Shown here: positions 36,342-45,241 of the stretch, piece by piece
Layout of the letters: each line of letters opens with the position of its first letter
Position numbering within the stretch: position 1 is the first letter of the stretch
Assembly (NCBI GenBank): GCA_022376465.1
Contig: JACDTU010000011.1
Location: 868,001 to 932,000 of the forward strand
From: Cubamyces lactineus
Taxonomy: Eukaryota; Basidiomycota; Agaricomycetes; Polyporales; Polyporaceae
DNA: 64,000 nt
Direction: 5' to 3'
Notes under the pieces: generated by a model
Told to the model about the DNA's origin: nothing
What the model saw: only the letters and a program-made list of their open reading frames with translations
The model's database searches: none
Made by a program: the position numbers and the translations under genes

Positions 36342-36883
36342 TGTTACGCTTTCGAGCGTGACTCTTAAACTATCAAGCCTTAAGACGTCAATGAATAGAG
36401 AGCTTGTATCTATTCAGCTACTAGCCCTAGCTTGTCGAAGATAAGCGCGTAGTAGTATTTGCAGTTGAAAGCGAGTTAACGAGCAACCAAAGTCGTATTT
36501 CGCGAAGAGACTGAAAGCTGAGGGTCGCTCTATGGCGTCGCCTCTTATATACATGTATGCAGGCCTGTAGACGGAATGTTCTAGCGTGTACATGGACTTT
36601 CTGGTGCGTAGTAGTCAGCGCTAGTTGAACCTAGTAACACTGTGGCAGTGCTGCTGTGGACTGTGCAGAAGCGCCTGTGCACTGCGCGGAAGTAACTGTG
36701 CACTGTGCAGCAGTAACTGTGCATAGAAAGTCCTAGAGAGTCCTAGATAATACGAGACCATTCCTGTCTTTAAGAACCGTAGCTAGAATCCTAGAGTCCG
36801 CCATATTTGTATAGTACAGAGACGGAAGTAGAGACCATACCAAATCGTACAGTTCGTAAGACGCCTATCGTACATTTGTAACA
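36342..36883 (-). repeat. 3' LTR of inner element (left copy)
   Basis: 542 bp, same length as the right copy, TG...CA ends (TGTTAC...GTAACA). Differs from the right LTR at two sites, both of them TG here for CG there (GTTGAACC/GTCGAACC and ATTTGTA/ATTCGTA). Confidence 0.95.
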
Positions 36884-36903
36884 TTAGCTCCCCCTCCGCT
36901 GAA
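36884..36903 (-). other. polypurine tract region of inner element
   Basis: On the minus strand the sequence GCGGAGGGGGAGCTAA lies directly before the 3' LTR, the position and composition of a plus-strand primer. Confidence 0.7.
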
Positions 36904-36917
36904 GGTCGTCCTCGACC

Positions 36918-38210
36918 TTAGGCATGCACGATAATGTTCTGGTTACGCTCGACGATCTCAGGACGGAAGACGTCCAAAGAGATCTGGACGAGGTCAGACA
37001 CGTTACCTACTGCCCGAATACAATCCCACTGCGCCGATTCTGCCGCCGACATGCCTATAGCCTGGCGATAAGTCGTCGGGGTGCGTTCGGCCTCGATCTT
37101 GAAGGCAGGGAAATTTCCTCGACGAGCGATGACGTCGTCGATAAGGAGAGAGGCTGCCATTGTGGTCCTGACAGAAGCTTCCGGCCATCGCAGATGGTAT
37201 GCGACCATGATCCGAGTGACGGAGATGCCGAAAGGATTGTTGGGGACCACGAAGATGTCGCCGTTGGAATTGACATAGCCAAGTCGATCTTCTCCGGTTC
37301 CTCGAAAGAAACCGTAGCGTCCGCGGGGTTCTTCAGCGTTCTTAGTGAGAGTCGCTGGTGGGGGAGGAGGAGGAGAGGGTGCCCTAACCGCGACCTTCAG
37401 GGCTTCGTGGAACTCCTCCTCAAGGAGCTCGTCGACCTCGTCAACCGTACTGAGCTCGAGATGCTCAAGCTCCGGGAGAAGGTCGAACGATTCCACCTCG
37501 GAGTAAGGTGAATCCGAGCGAGATGAAACCAAAGAGGGGGTGGACTCCTCAGAGGTTTGTCCCCACTTGACGGCTTCTTCCTCGGGGTCTGGAGTAGCAA
37601 TCTTCCATGGGTCAGTTGAGGGAATTGACCATCCTCCGACTGAACTCACGTCCGCGTCTTCATCCTCATCTACCTCGATAGACTCCGGGTAGTCATCTAG
37701 ACGTTGCGGCCAGAAAATATGTCCCCAGTTATGAGTACCGTGTTGGTTGCGGAGGGGCATGAGATCCGAGAGAGCCCCCGCGATCTGGGGGTTAGCGAGC
37801 ATCGAGAGTACCTTCTCTGCTCCTTGGATCACCGCCTGGTAAGCCTCGTTCGCAACCTGATCGACCTTCTTCTTCTCCGACTTGGGCGCCGACGTCCTCT
37901 TGTTATAGTTGACGAGAACTCCGTAGGACGGAGCAGCCCTGGCGAGAGAGCGGTAGACGTCGATGAGGTCCTTGACCTCAGGGAGATGAGAAATTCGAGC
38001 CTCTACGTGACTGTAGAGGTCGGGGTGGACAATGACCCAGCCGATGCGGTCGGCGAGGGTGCCTTCGTCGTTGGCCGAGACAGTGTGTCGAGGGAGGTGG
38101 TTGTAGAAAACCGTCCTCCGTTCGCGGATGAAGTTGGGGGGACGGGGAATGTTGCGTCTGGAAGCCTCAGAGAAGCGGCGACCAGTAAGATGAGTGCGAG
38201 TGTTGACCAT
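36918..38210 (-). CDS. ORF4 of inner element, unknown protein downstream of integrase
   Basis: 430 residues from a true ATG at 38210, only 66 nt after the pol stop and ending 35 nt before the 3' LTR, the position of env in retroviruses. It has no signal peptide or membrane helix, so it is not an obvious envelope protein. Seen: basic N-terminus (MVNTRTHLTGRRFSEASRR), a helical middle with DLIDVYRSLARAAPSYGVLV and the segment WGHIFWPQRLDDYP, a strongly acidic central part (SIEVDEDEDADVSS; ELEHLELSTVDEVDELLEEE), a PPPPPP run and a folded-looking C-terminal region (RLGYVNSNGDIFVVPNNPFG, RIMVAYHLRWPEASVRTTMA). The frame is intact. I do not recognise the family. Its expression would need a spliced or separate mRNA or reinitiation. 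Confidence 0.75.
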   Translation of the reverse strand: MVNTRTHLTGRRFSEASRRNIPRPPNFIRERRTVFYNHLPRHTVSANDEGTLADRIGWVIVHPDLYSHVEARISHLPEVKDLIDVYRSLARAAPSYGVLVNYNKRTSAPKSEKKKVDQVANEAYQAVIQGAEKVLSMLANPQIAGALSDLMPLRNQHGTHNWGHIFWPQRLDDYPESIEVDEDEDADVSSVGGWSIPSTDPWKIATPDPEEEAVKWGQTSEESTPSLVSSRSDSPYSEVESFDLLPELEHLELSTVDEVDELLEEEFHEALKVAVRAPSPPPPPPATLTKNAEEPRGRYGFFRGTGEDRLGYVNSNGDIFVVPNNPFGISVTRIMVAYHLRWPEASVRTTMAASLLIDDVIARRGNFPAFKIEAERTPTTYRQAIGMSAAESAQWDCIRAVGNVSDLVQISLDVFRPEIVERNQNIIVHA

Positions 38211-38276
38211 AGTGAATATCAGAAAATGTTTAGAAAATTGGAGGAAATATTTGAGTGAGGAGTGGGTTGAGTCTTT

Positions 38277-41200
38277 TTACGACAATTTGTGCCTCTTCTT
38301 ATAGTTGCGCAGGATTGACTGCGCATTCTTGAGATGTTTTTCTGGTTCCCAAGAATTCTCCGATGCAGGCCAACCCTTCCAAGCCACTAGGTACTGTTTT
38401 CGGGTACCTCGGGTACGGTGGCTTAGGATTGCTTCTACCTCCCACTCCTCTCCTTCCGTCGAGTCTGGAGTGGGAATCGGTGGAGGTCGGATGTAGTCTG
38501 GTCCGTGCTCCTTAGTTGTGTGGTACGGAGTAAGTAGCGCTGCGTGGAAGACTGGGTGTATCTTCCATTTCTCCGGAAGTTTTAACTTAAATGTAACCGG
38601 TCCCAAGACCTTGACGATAGCGAACGGTCCCACTCGTTTTGGAATCAACTTCCTAGAGACATATGGAAGCCTGAGGTTCTTTGTATCGAGAAGAACCTTG
38701 TCTCCGAGCTTCAGCGGAACTTGAGCAGCGGGGAGTCTTCTTGACATGGCTGCGGCGGCCTGCGCATGCGCAGCTATTGTATTCTCCCTGGCTTCCTGAA
38801 GACTTTGAAGCCTCTGCTCCGTACTTGGATGCTTTGGGGTGGTTCGGACTGTCCCAGCGGCCTCTGGCTGAAACCCGTAGAGGAGTTCAAACGGGGATTT
38901 TCCCGTGACAGAGTGTGTCCGCTGATTGTGCGCGAATTCGAATTGAGGCAGCAGTTTGGCCCAGTTCTCCGGATTGTTAGCACAGTAGAGCCGAAGTGCT
39001 AAGTCGAGTTCCTGATTGACTCGCTCCGTTTCCCCATCTGTCTGAGGATGATAGGCCGTGCTGAGTGCCGTTTCAATTCCGAGGCTGTTGTGTAATTCTT
39101 TGAATGCCTTGGAGATGAATTGCGGCCCTCGATCCGAGATGACCTTCGCAGGTAGTCCGAATCTGCGATATACATCCCTTTGCAGAATATCCATGGCTCC
39201 TTCTGCCGTAATATTCTTGGTGCAAGGGGAAAATACCGCTGCCTTGGATACATCATGGTCAACTACCACTTGGACGGCATTGAATCCATCCGACTCTGGT
39301 AGATCCGTGATATAATCCATTGTAATGGTCCGGAAAGGCCTAGTATCCCCACTGTGTTGAATGGGAATTAAGCCTGGTTTAATGGGATGCGTATTGACCT
39401 TGCTTGTTTGGCAAGCGGCGCAACCTTTGACATATTGCACAATGAATTTCCGCATGCCTGGCCACATATATTCCCGTTTAACCAGATCGTAGGTTTTCTG
39501 GACTCCTGGGTGTCCCATAATCGGTGCGTCGTGATGCATCTTGACTATATCACGATACAATTGATTATCTGGTGGAACATATACCCTGTTCTTGTACAGG
39601 AGTATTCCGTCGTCGTCGGACCAATCTTCTGGTTTGCCGAACTCTGGGCGTTTGGTAGCCTTTCCTTTTAGGGTAATGTACTCTGCTACCGAGCTGTCCC
39701 GTAGCTTGCTATCGCGGATGCGCTCTTGTAGCTCAACGTTGACAGCTTTGGCAAAAAGTTCTGGTCCCAATAATACGACATCCTTGTTGTCATTTTCCCC
39801 CCCGTCATGCCCTGATCTCCGAGAAAGGGCGTCTGCTTGAGTGAGGGATTTTCCGGGTTGGTGCTTGATTACGATGTTGAACTCCGAGAGGAATAAATGC
39901 CATCGTGCCTGCCTGCGATTTAGCTTCTGCGCCGTACGGAAGTAGGTCAGATTTTTGTGATCTGATAGAATTTCTGTAGGGTGTGGGGAACCCTGCAAAA
40001 AATGCCGCCATGCTTCGAGGGCTCGAACAATGGCCAACAATTCCCTATCATAAATCTGATAGTTCCGTTCCGCAGGAGTAAAGGACTTGGACAAATAGGC
40101 ACAAGGATGCCATAGTCCGTCCTCTCCTTGCTGTCGTAGTACAGCACCTGTTGCGACTTTAGAAGCATCGCACTCAATCTGAAATGGTTTCTCCGGATCC
40201 GGGATTTGCAGGATCGGTTCTTCAGTAAACCGCTTCTTGAGTGTGTCGAATGCTTTCTGACAATCAGGGGTCCACAGAAAAGGCTGGTCCTTTTTGGTTA
40301 ATTCCGTGAGGGGTCGGACTATCTTTGAATAATCCCGAATGAACCGTCGGTAGAAATTACCGAACCCCAGGAATGCCTGAACCTGCTTGACTGTTTTCGG
40401 TGGTTCCCACTCGATAATTGCCTTTAGCTTTACTGGATCCATAGCGACTACCCCCGGTCGGATTATTGATCCTAGAAATTCGACTTCTTGTCTGTCGAAT
40501 TCGCATTTTTCCGCTTTGAGGAATAGATCACTGTCTTGAAGTCGCTGTAAAGCTCTTCGCGTCCGCTCATGGTGATCCTCGACATTGTCTGAGAATATCA
40601 GGATGTCGTCCATATAAATGACCATCCATCCTTCCTGGAGCATGTCTCGGAATAGGTCGTTCATCATGTTTTGGAATGTGGCCGGTGCATTGCACAGACC
40701 AAAAAACATGACTGTTGGTTCGAACAATCCACTGGGTGTTATAAACGCAGCTTTCCACTCATCGCCCTCCTTGATGCGCACATTATTGTACCCTGCTCGC
40801 ACGTCGAGTTTGGTGAATATTGTGGCCCCCTTCAGCCGGTCAATGATGTCGCTGATGAGCGGCAAGGGATATGCGTTTTTAATAGTCCCCTCGTTAAGAG
40901 CCCTGTAGTCTTGAACAGGTCGAAGACTCCCATCTTTCTTGGTGACAAAGAAAAATGGCGAGGCTAGTGGAGACTTGGATTTTCGAATGTAGCCCTTCTC
41001 AAGGTTCTCCGCAATGAATTTGTCGAGTTCTATACGTTCCGTATAGGTCAGAGGGTAGATTTTCCTCCAAGACCCCTTGGTATGATGGTCGAAGTCCTTC
41101 TTGAATTCGATAGCATGGTCCCATGGTCTCGAGGGCGGAAATCTACTTGCTGCCTTTTTCTCAAAGACCTGTCGGTAGTCCTTTACAAAATCAGGTAGGA

Positions 41201-41929
41201 TTTCGTCCAAGGTCTTCTCCTTCTGGTCTTTCTTCGCTGCTATAGCGATCTCCGTAGACTTATTAATCTTTCGGATTTTCTTCTTGCGGTACCATAGCTC
41301 AATGGCCCTCGAAGGATTAAATGTAAGCCTTTCGGAGTCTGGGTCTGCGTCGTCCTCGTCCGGTATAGCACGTACGAACGATACGACCAGGTCTTGATTT
41401 AGAGGTTTTACTGGGAAGTTCCACAGCATCCCTTCAGGTGGGTCGTGCTCGCATTGGTATTTATGGATCTGCTGCTGCTTCTTGATAATATCCGACTTGA
41501 AAGTAATGCGACCACTTTCCCAGTCGATATTAGGATTGTACTTGCGGATCCATGGCATGCCGAATAGGACATCGTCCCGCCCAATGTCGGCCACATACCA
41601 ATTTGTTGGGAGCTTCTTCCCGTGGAGATTAAATGTCCCCTCCACCCGATGGGTAATGGTTCCCATGCTATTAACGCTATCGTCCGCGTTCCGGAAAGTC
41701 AGAGTCTTTGGTAGTCTGACTGTCGGAAGATTGTACTTGTCCACAATCTTTTTATTGACGATCACGGCATCCGCACCAGTGTCAATGAGTCCCTTGATTT
41801 CGACGGCTTTGTCCTGAACCTGCATGTAACCGGGTATCAGCAGAGCACTGCGTCTCCGCTCTGTATTGGTTACAATAGTTACATGCAGTTCCTTGGGCAA
41901 GTCAGGCGTCGAGTCTGCTTGCCTGCCTA
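38277..41929 (-). CDS. pol: pol of inner element (protease-RT-RNase H-integrase-chromodomain)
   Basis: More than 1,207 codons open in the -1 frame relative to gag; no ATG is needed because the frame is entered at the slippery site 41930-41936. Numbering from codon 41900: protease active site LIDTGADAVIV (~40); reverse transcriptase with FVTKKDGSLRPVQDYRALNE and catalytic YMDDILIFS (~429-437); RNase H with IECDASKVATGAVL (~576); integrase zinc finger H...H...CAACQ (~790-831) and DDE residues in TMDYITDL (~862), ISDRGPQF (~923) and DGETERVNQ (~959); GPY/F-like VGPFAIVKVL; and a C-terminal chromodomain with YLVAWKGWPASENSWEP. All catalytic residues are present. A chromodomain usually directs insertion into heterochromatin, consistent with nesting inside another element. 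Confidence 0.95.
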
Positions 41930-43801
41930 AAAACCCGTCTCGAAATCTGTAGCCCTGAGTGCGTTAATAGAAACATTGTCCTCTTCGTCCTCGTCGTCCT
42001 CTTCGTCTGAGATTTCCTCAGACTCGTCCTCTAAGTCCTCGTCGGTAACCTGTCGTACCTTCCGACTGACAGGTTTGCCGGGCTTCTTAGGTTTAGAAGG
42101 ACAGTCTCTGGAAATATGTCCCGGCTTCCTGCACCGGAAACATAGTCCCTTGTCTTGCAGCTCCTGTCTCTCCTTGACAGATAGCTTGTTAATATCGAGC
42201 GAGTCGTCCTCGATATTAACCGTCTTGACATTCTTCTTAGTCTTCAAGATTTTGGCCTTGCGTCCTCTGCGATTAGCCAAAATCTTCTCCGTAAGGTGAT
42301 AGCTATGGTCGATCTCCTTAGTTCTAGTCATCCACTCTTCAATGGTCGTCGGCGGAGGGTACGACATGGATATCTTCTTCAGTAAATATTCTGGAAGCGC
42401 ATTCCTGTACAGGGCCAGTTGCGCTGCTGGGTCCAGAATTTTTCCCTTAAGAGCTAGATCCATGAACCTCGCATTGAACTCATCGACTGAAGAGTAGTCC
42501 TTGAGCTGTATCGTCGTGAGATTAACCATAGAGTCATCCACCTCGTCTACTGGGGCAAATGCGAGCAGGAAATTCCTCTTGAAGACCGGCCAAGAGTCAA
42601 ATCCTCGATAGACTCCCGGTCTAATTTCCTCTTCAGCTCGCTGAATTGTGATGTCCTTCCAGTAGTTTATATTGTCCCCTTCCATGAAGGATAGGGCCGT
42701 CGCCACCTTCGTGTAATCATTAACGAAGTCGTGGGGTCGCGCCGTGAACAACAGGAACAGTTGATTGAGGAAGGACCTGGTTTTGTCTCGGTCTCCGTTG
42801 AAGACCTCAGGGTCCTTGATCTTGCCCTTTCCGTGTCCTTGCGGCGCATTTCCTGGAGCTTCTTGCGGTTCCGGGTCTGGGTCTGGTCCTGGTGGTCCTC
42901 CTCCTGGGGAGTAGGGATCTGAAGGCTCAGGGTCAGGCCGACCTCCGGGCCTACCTGGTCCGCCTCCTCCTCCACCTCCAGAAGGATTGATAACTCCTCC
43001 AGAAATTGCCGTTGCCCGAGGGGCTGGTCCACTTGATAAAGACCCGTATCTTTCTCCTTCTGAGCCTTGCCCTTGCGGAGTGAACGCATATCTATGGGCT
43101 CCAGAAATGGACTCTCCTGTCGCTGTTCCCGACATGTACGATGGTACTGATTTTCGTACAAATTCTGGGGTTGCGCTGCGACCAGTATACTCCAATTCAG
43201 ATTTAGTCTCCTCGACCTCTGTCTGAATATGCTCTTCTCTCGGTTCAGGTGTTTCTGCCTCGACCCGAGTGTCTTCTGTTTTCGGTGCAGGTACTACGAC
43301 CTTAATCCGAATAGTTTCTTCGATTTTCGGTTCAGGTGCTTCGACCGTCGTCCGAAAAGTCTCGTCCTCCTTGTCCGAGTCCTCTACCTTAGGCGGTTCG
43401 GTCTCCTTTCCTTTCTCCTTGAAGGATGGACCTGATTCCTTAGGTGATTCGGATTCTTGAGGTTTTGGGGTTCCTACTCTTGAAGTCGGAAACGATCCTG
43501 ACACAACTCTCGGACTATTAATCCGACCAGTAGCTTTTCCAGCAAGTAGTGGCTTCTTGACTAACGCGGGTTGTCGTCCGTGGGTGTTAGTAATATCCCG
43601 CTCTTGTGAAGAGTGTGTTAGGATTAAAGCCGATGCGTGCTTGACGTTTGGAACCTCCTTAGTGTTGTACCGAAGTGGACACCTTTCGTTGGTGCAAAAA
43701 TTCCACTTGTCTACGCTTTCTCGATAGTATACGTCCCGAGCTTTGTCGGAGTTGTAGAGATGATATAACCTTGAACAACTATATGGTTCAGCTGAACTCA
43801 T
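41927..43801 (-). CDS. gag: gag of inner element
   Basis: 624 residues from ATG 43801. This is the first AUG in any frame of the predicted transcript, and it overlaps the ORF1 stop as ATGA. The N-terminal part carries a small Cys-rich motif (WNFCTNERCPLRYN), a long Pro/Glu/Lys-rich disordered region and a Gly/Pro stretch; the capsid-like domain follows (PEVFNGDRDKTRSFLNQLFL, ATALSFMEGDNINYWKDI, FNARFMDLALKGKILDPAAQ), then a basic segment and one CCHC knuckle CFRCRKPGHISRDC, and an acidic tail ending FETGF. The TAG is immediately preceded by GGGTTTT. Confidence 0.95.
   Translation of the reverse strand: MSSAEPYSCSRLYHLYNSDKARDVYYRESVDKWNFCTNERCPLRYNTKEVPNVKHASALILTHSSQERDITNTHGRQPALVKKPLLAGKATGRINSPRVVSGSFPTSRVGTPKPQESESPKESGPSFKEKGKETEPPKVEDSDKEDETFRTTVEAPEPKIEETIRIKVVVPAPKTEDTRVEAETPEPREEHIQTEVEETKSELEYTGRSATPEFVRKSVPSYMSGTATGESISGAHRYAFTPQGQGSEGERYGSLSSGPAPRATAISGGVINPSGGGGGGGPGRPGGRPDPEPSDPYSPGGGPPGPDPDPEPQEAPGNAPQGHGKGKIKDPEVFNGDRDKTRSFLNQLFLLFTARPHDFVNDYTKVATALSFMEGDNINYWKDITIQRAEEEIRPGVYRGFDSWPVFKRNFLLAFAPVDEVDDSMVNLTTIQLKDYSSVDEFNARFMDLALKGKILDPAAQLALYRNALPEYLLKKISMSYPPPTTIEEWMTRTKEIDHSYHLTEKILANRRGRKAKILKTKKNVKTVNIEDDSLDINKLSVKERQELQDKGLCFRCRKPGHISRDCPSKPKKPGKPVSRKVRQVTDEDLEDESEEISDEEDDEDEEDNVSINALRATDFETGF
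41930..41936 (-). promoter_or_regulatory. -1 programmed frameshift site, gag-pol (inner element)
   Basis: G_GGT_TTT read on the minus strand, directly followed by the gag TAG (41927-41929). A -1 slip gives GGG TTT TTA GGC AGG, the open pol frame without intervening stop. Canonical X XXY YYZ heptamer. Confidence 0.78.
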
Positions 43802-44673
43802 ACACGTTGTGCTTGTCGTAGGAAAGCCTGATGTAGTTCCCTAGCTCGGAGGCAACTACGAAATTTCCTAAGATTTTCTTCGAGGTCTATATCTGTGTAG
43901 TTCTCCGGATTGAGGACCTTTGCTCGCAGGTAGTCAATCTGGTTCTGAAAATATCCCGCAAAGTTCCGTACCCTCGTTGGAGGCGTAACAGCTTGTCTTG
44001 GAATAAATTCGAGTGTCTGGATGACCTGAGTTATGTATCGATGGGCTCGTTCGAGAGTCGCGTGATATCTCCTCGTAAAGTCTTCCTGTCCTAGTACTTC
44101 CAAGTTATCTGCTATAACTCGAAGTGTATCAATCGCGTGCACCGGAAGCTGTGTTCTCCGATAGAATATCCCTGCCGTTGAGGATGCTTCTTCAACACTA
44201 GTTTCTGGAGTCGATCGATCCGAACTATCCGTTCCTGGACTCGCTCGGGTTGGAATGGGTACGCCTATTGCTACTCCTGATTCCGCCTGAATGGCCAGAG
44301 AATTCCTATATTCTCTCCACTCTTGTGTTCGCTGAAACGCGGGTTCGTGGTCCGATACTCGAGTGCTCTGACCCGACGATATTGAACCGGTACTTTCTAC
44401 GTAAGGGATTGTCGAGCTAAAACCTCTTATCAAGGGGAATGGGGATCCTCTTGGCGAACTTGGGAGAGCAACTATATTCTCCGGGATCGCGAGTGGTGGT
44501 AGCCTCGGCAGTGTTTTGTTCCTTCCGTCTAGTACCCCGGGTGATTGTCGCAATGGGGGTTGTGTAGTTCCCTCCGTATTGACTATCGTCTCTCTGTACG
44601 TTACGAGCAAGAGAGGGTTCTGATGCGTTTCGTAGTCGTTGTCTTCCGACGTAGGCCTCTGCACTTTTAACAA
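43798..44673 (-). CDS. ORF1 of inner element, AUG-less reading frame upstream of gag
   Basis: An open frame of 291 codons before its TGA at 43798-43800, containing no ATG. The listed start is TTG 44673; the frame is open further, to a CTG at 44694 in a good context (A at -3) inside the primer-binding site. The first ~180 residues are Pro/Ser/Thr-rich and disordered-looking (TLPRLPPLAIPENIVALPSS). The C-terminal ~110 residues look folded and helical (HAIDTLRVIADNLEVLGQED, RYHATLERAHRYITQVIQTL, ENLRKFRSCLRARELHQAFL). No homologue recognised. The stop overlaps the gag ATG. The complete lack of AUG in all frames across this ORF and its leader argues that it is translated from a near-cognate codon, letting most ribosomes scan to gag. 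Confidence 0.65.
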   Translation of the reverse strand: MLKVQRPTSEDNDYETHQNPLLLVTYRETIVNTEGTTQPPLRQSPGVLDGRNKTLPRLPPLAIPENIVALPSSPRGSPFPLIRGFSSTIPYVESTGSISSGQSTRVSDHEPAFQRTQEWREYRNSLAIQAESGVAIGVPIPTRASPGTDSSDRSTPETSVEEASSTAGIFYRRTQLPVHAIDTLRVIADNLEVLGQEDFTRRYHATLERAHRYITQVIQTLEFIPRQAVTPPTRVRNFAGYFQNQIDYLRAKVLNPENYTDIDLEENLRKFRSCLRARELHQAFLRQAQRV

Positions 44674-44685
44674 GTGGAGGGTTAA

Positions 44686-44697
44686 AGCTTTCAGTCT
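44686..44697 (-). other. primer-binding site, self-priming type (inner element)
   Basis: On the minus strand AGACTGAAAGCT, two nt after the LTR, is the exact 12-nt complement of AGCTTTCAGTCT at 44866-44877 in the LTR, 32 nt downstream of TATATAAG. This fits Tf1-type self-priming with transcript start at about 44877. Confidence 0.82.
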
Positions 44698-44699
44698 AA

Positions 44700-45241
44700 T
44701 GTTACGCTTTCGAGCGTGACTCTTAAACTATCAAGCCTTAAGACGTCAATGAATAGAGAGCTTGTATCTATTCAGCTACTAGCCCTAGCTTGTCGAAGAT
44801 AAGCGCGTAGTAGTATTTGCAGTTGAAAGCGAGTTAACGAGCAACCAAAGTCGTATTTCGCGAAGAGACTGAAAGCTGAGGGTCGCTCTATGGCGTCGCC
44901 TCTTATATACATGTATGCAGGCCTGTAGACGGAATGTTCTAGCGTGTACATGGACTTTCTGGTGCGTAGTAGTCAGCGCTAGTCGAACCTAGTAACACTG
45001 TGGCAGTGCTGCTGTGGACTGTGCAGAAGCGCCTGTGCACTGCGCGGAAGTAACTGTGCACTGTGCAGCAGTAACTGTGCATAGAAAGTCCTAGAGAGTC
45101 CTAGATAATACGAGACCATTCCTGTCTTTAAGAACCGTAGCTAGAATCCTAGAGTCCGCCATATTCGTATAGTACAGAGACGGAAGTAGAGACCATACCA
45201 AATCGTACAGTTCGTAAGACGCCTATCGTACATTTGTAACA
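44700..45241 (-). repeat. 5' LTR of inner element (right copy)
   Basis: 542 bp. On the minus strand it carries a TATA box (TATATAAG, from 44909), predicted transcript start at about 44877 and, upstream in U3, short direct repeats of CTGTGCACTG/GTAACTGTGCA. Flanked on the right by GACGT. Confidence 0.95.

Noticed and set aside
36918..38210. env gene in the inner element
   Set aside because: Position fits, but there is no signal peptide, membrane helix or furin-like site, so I call it only ORF4.
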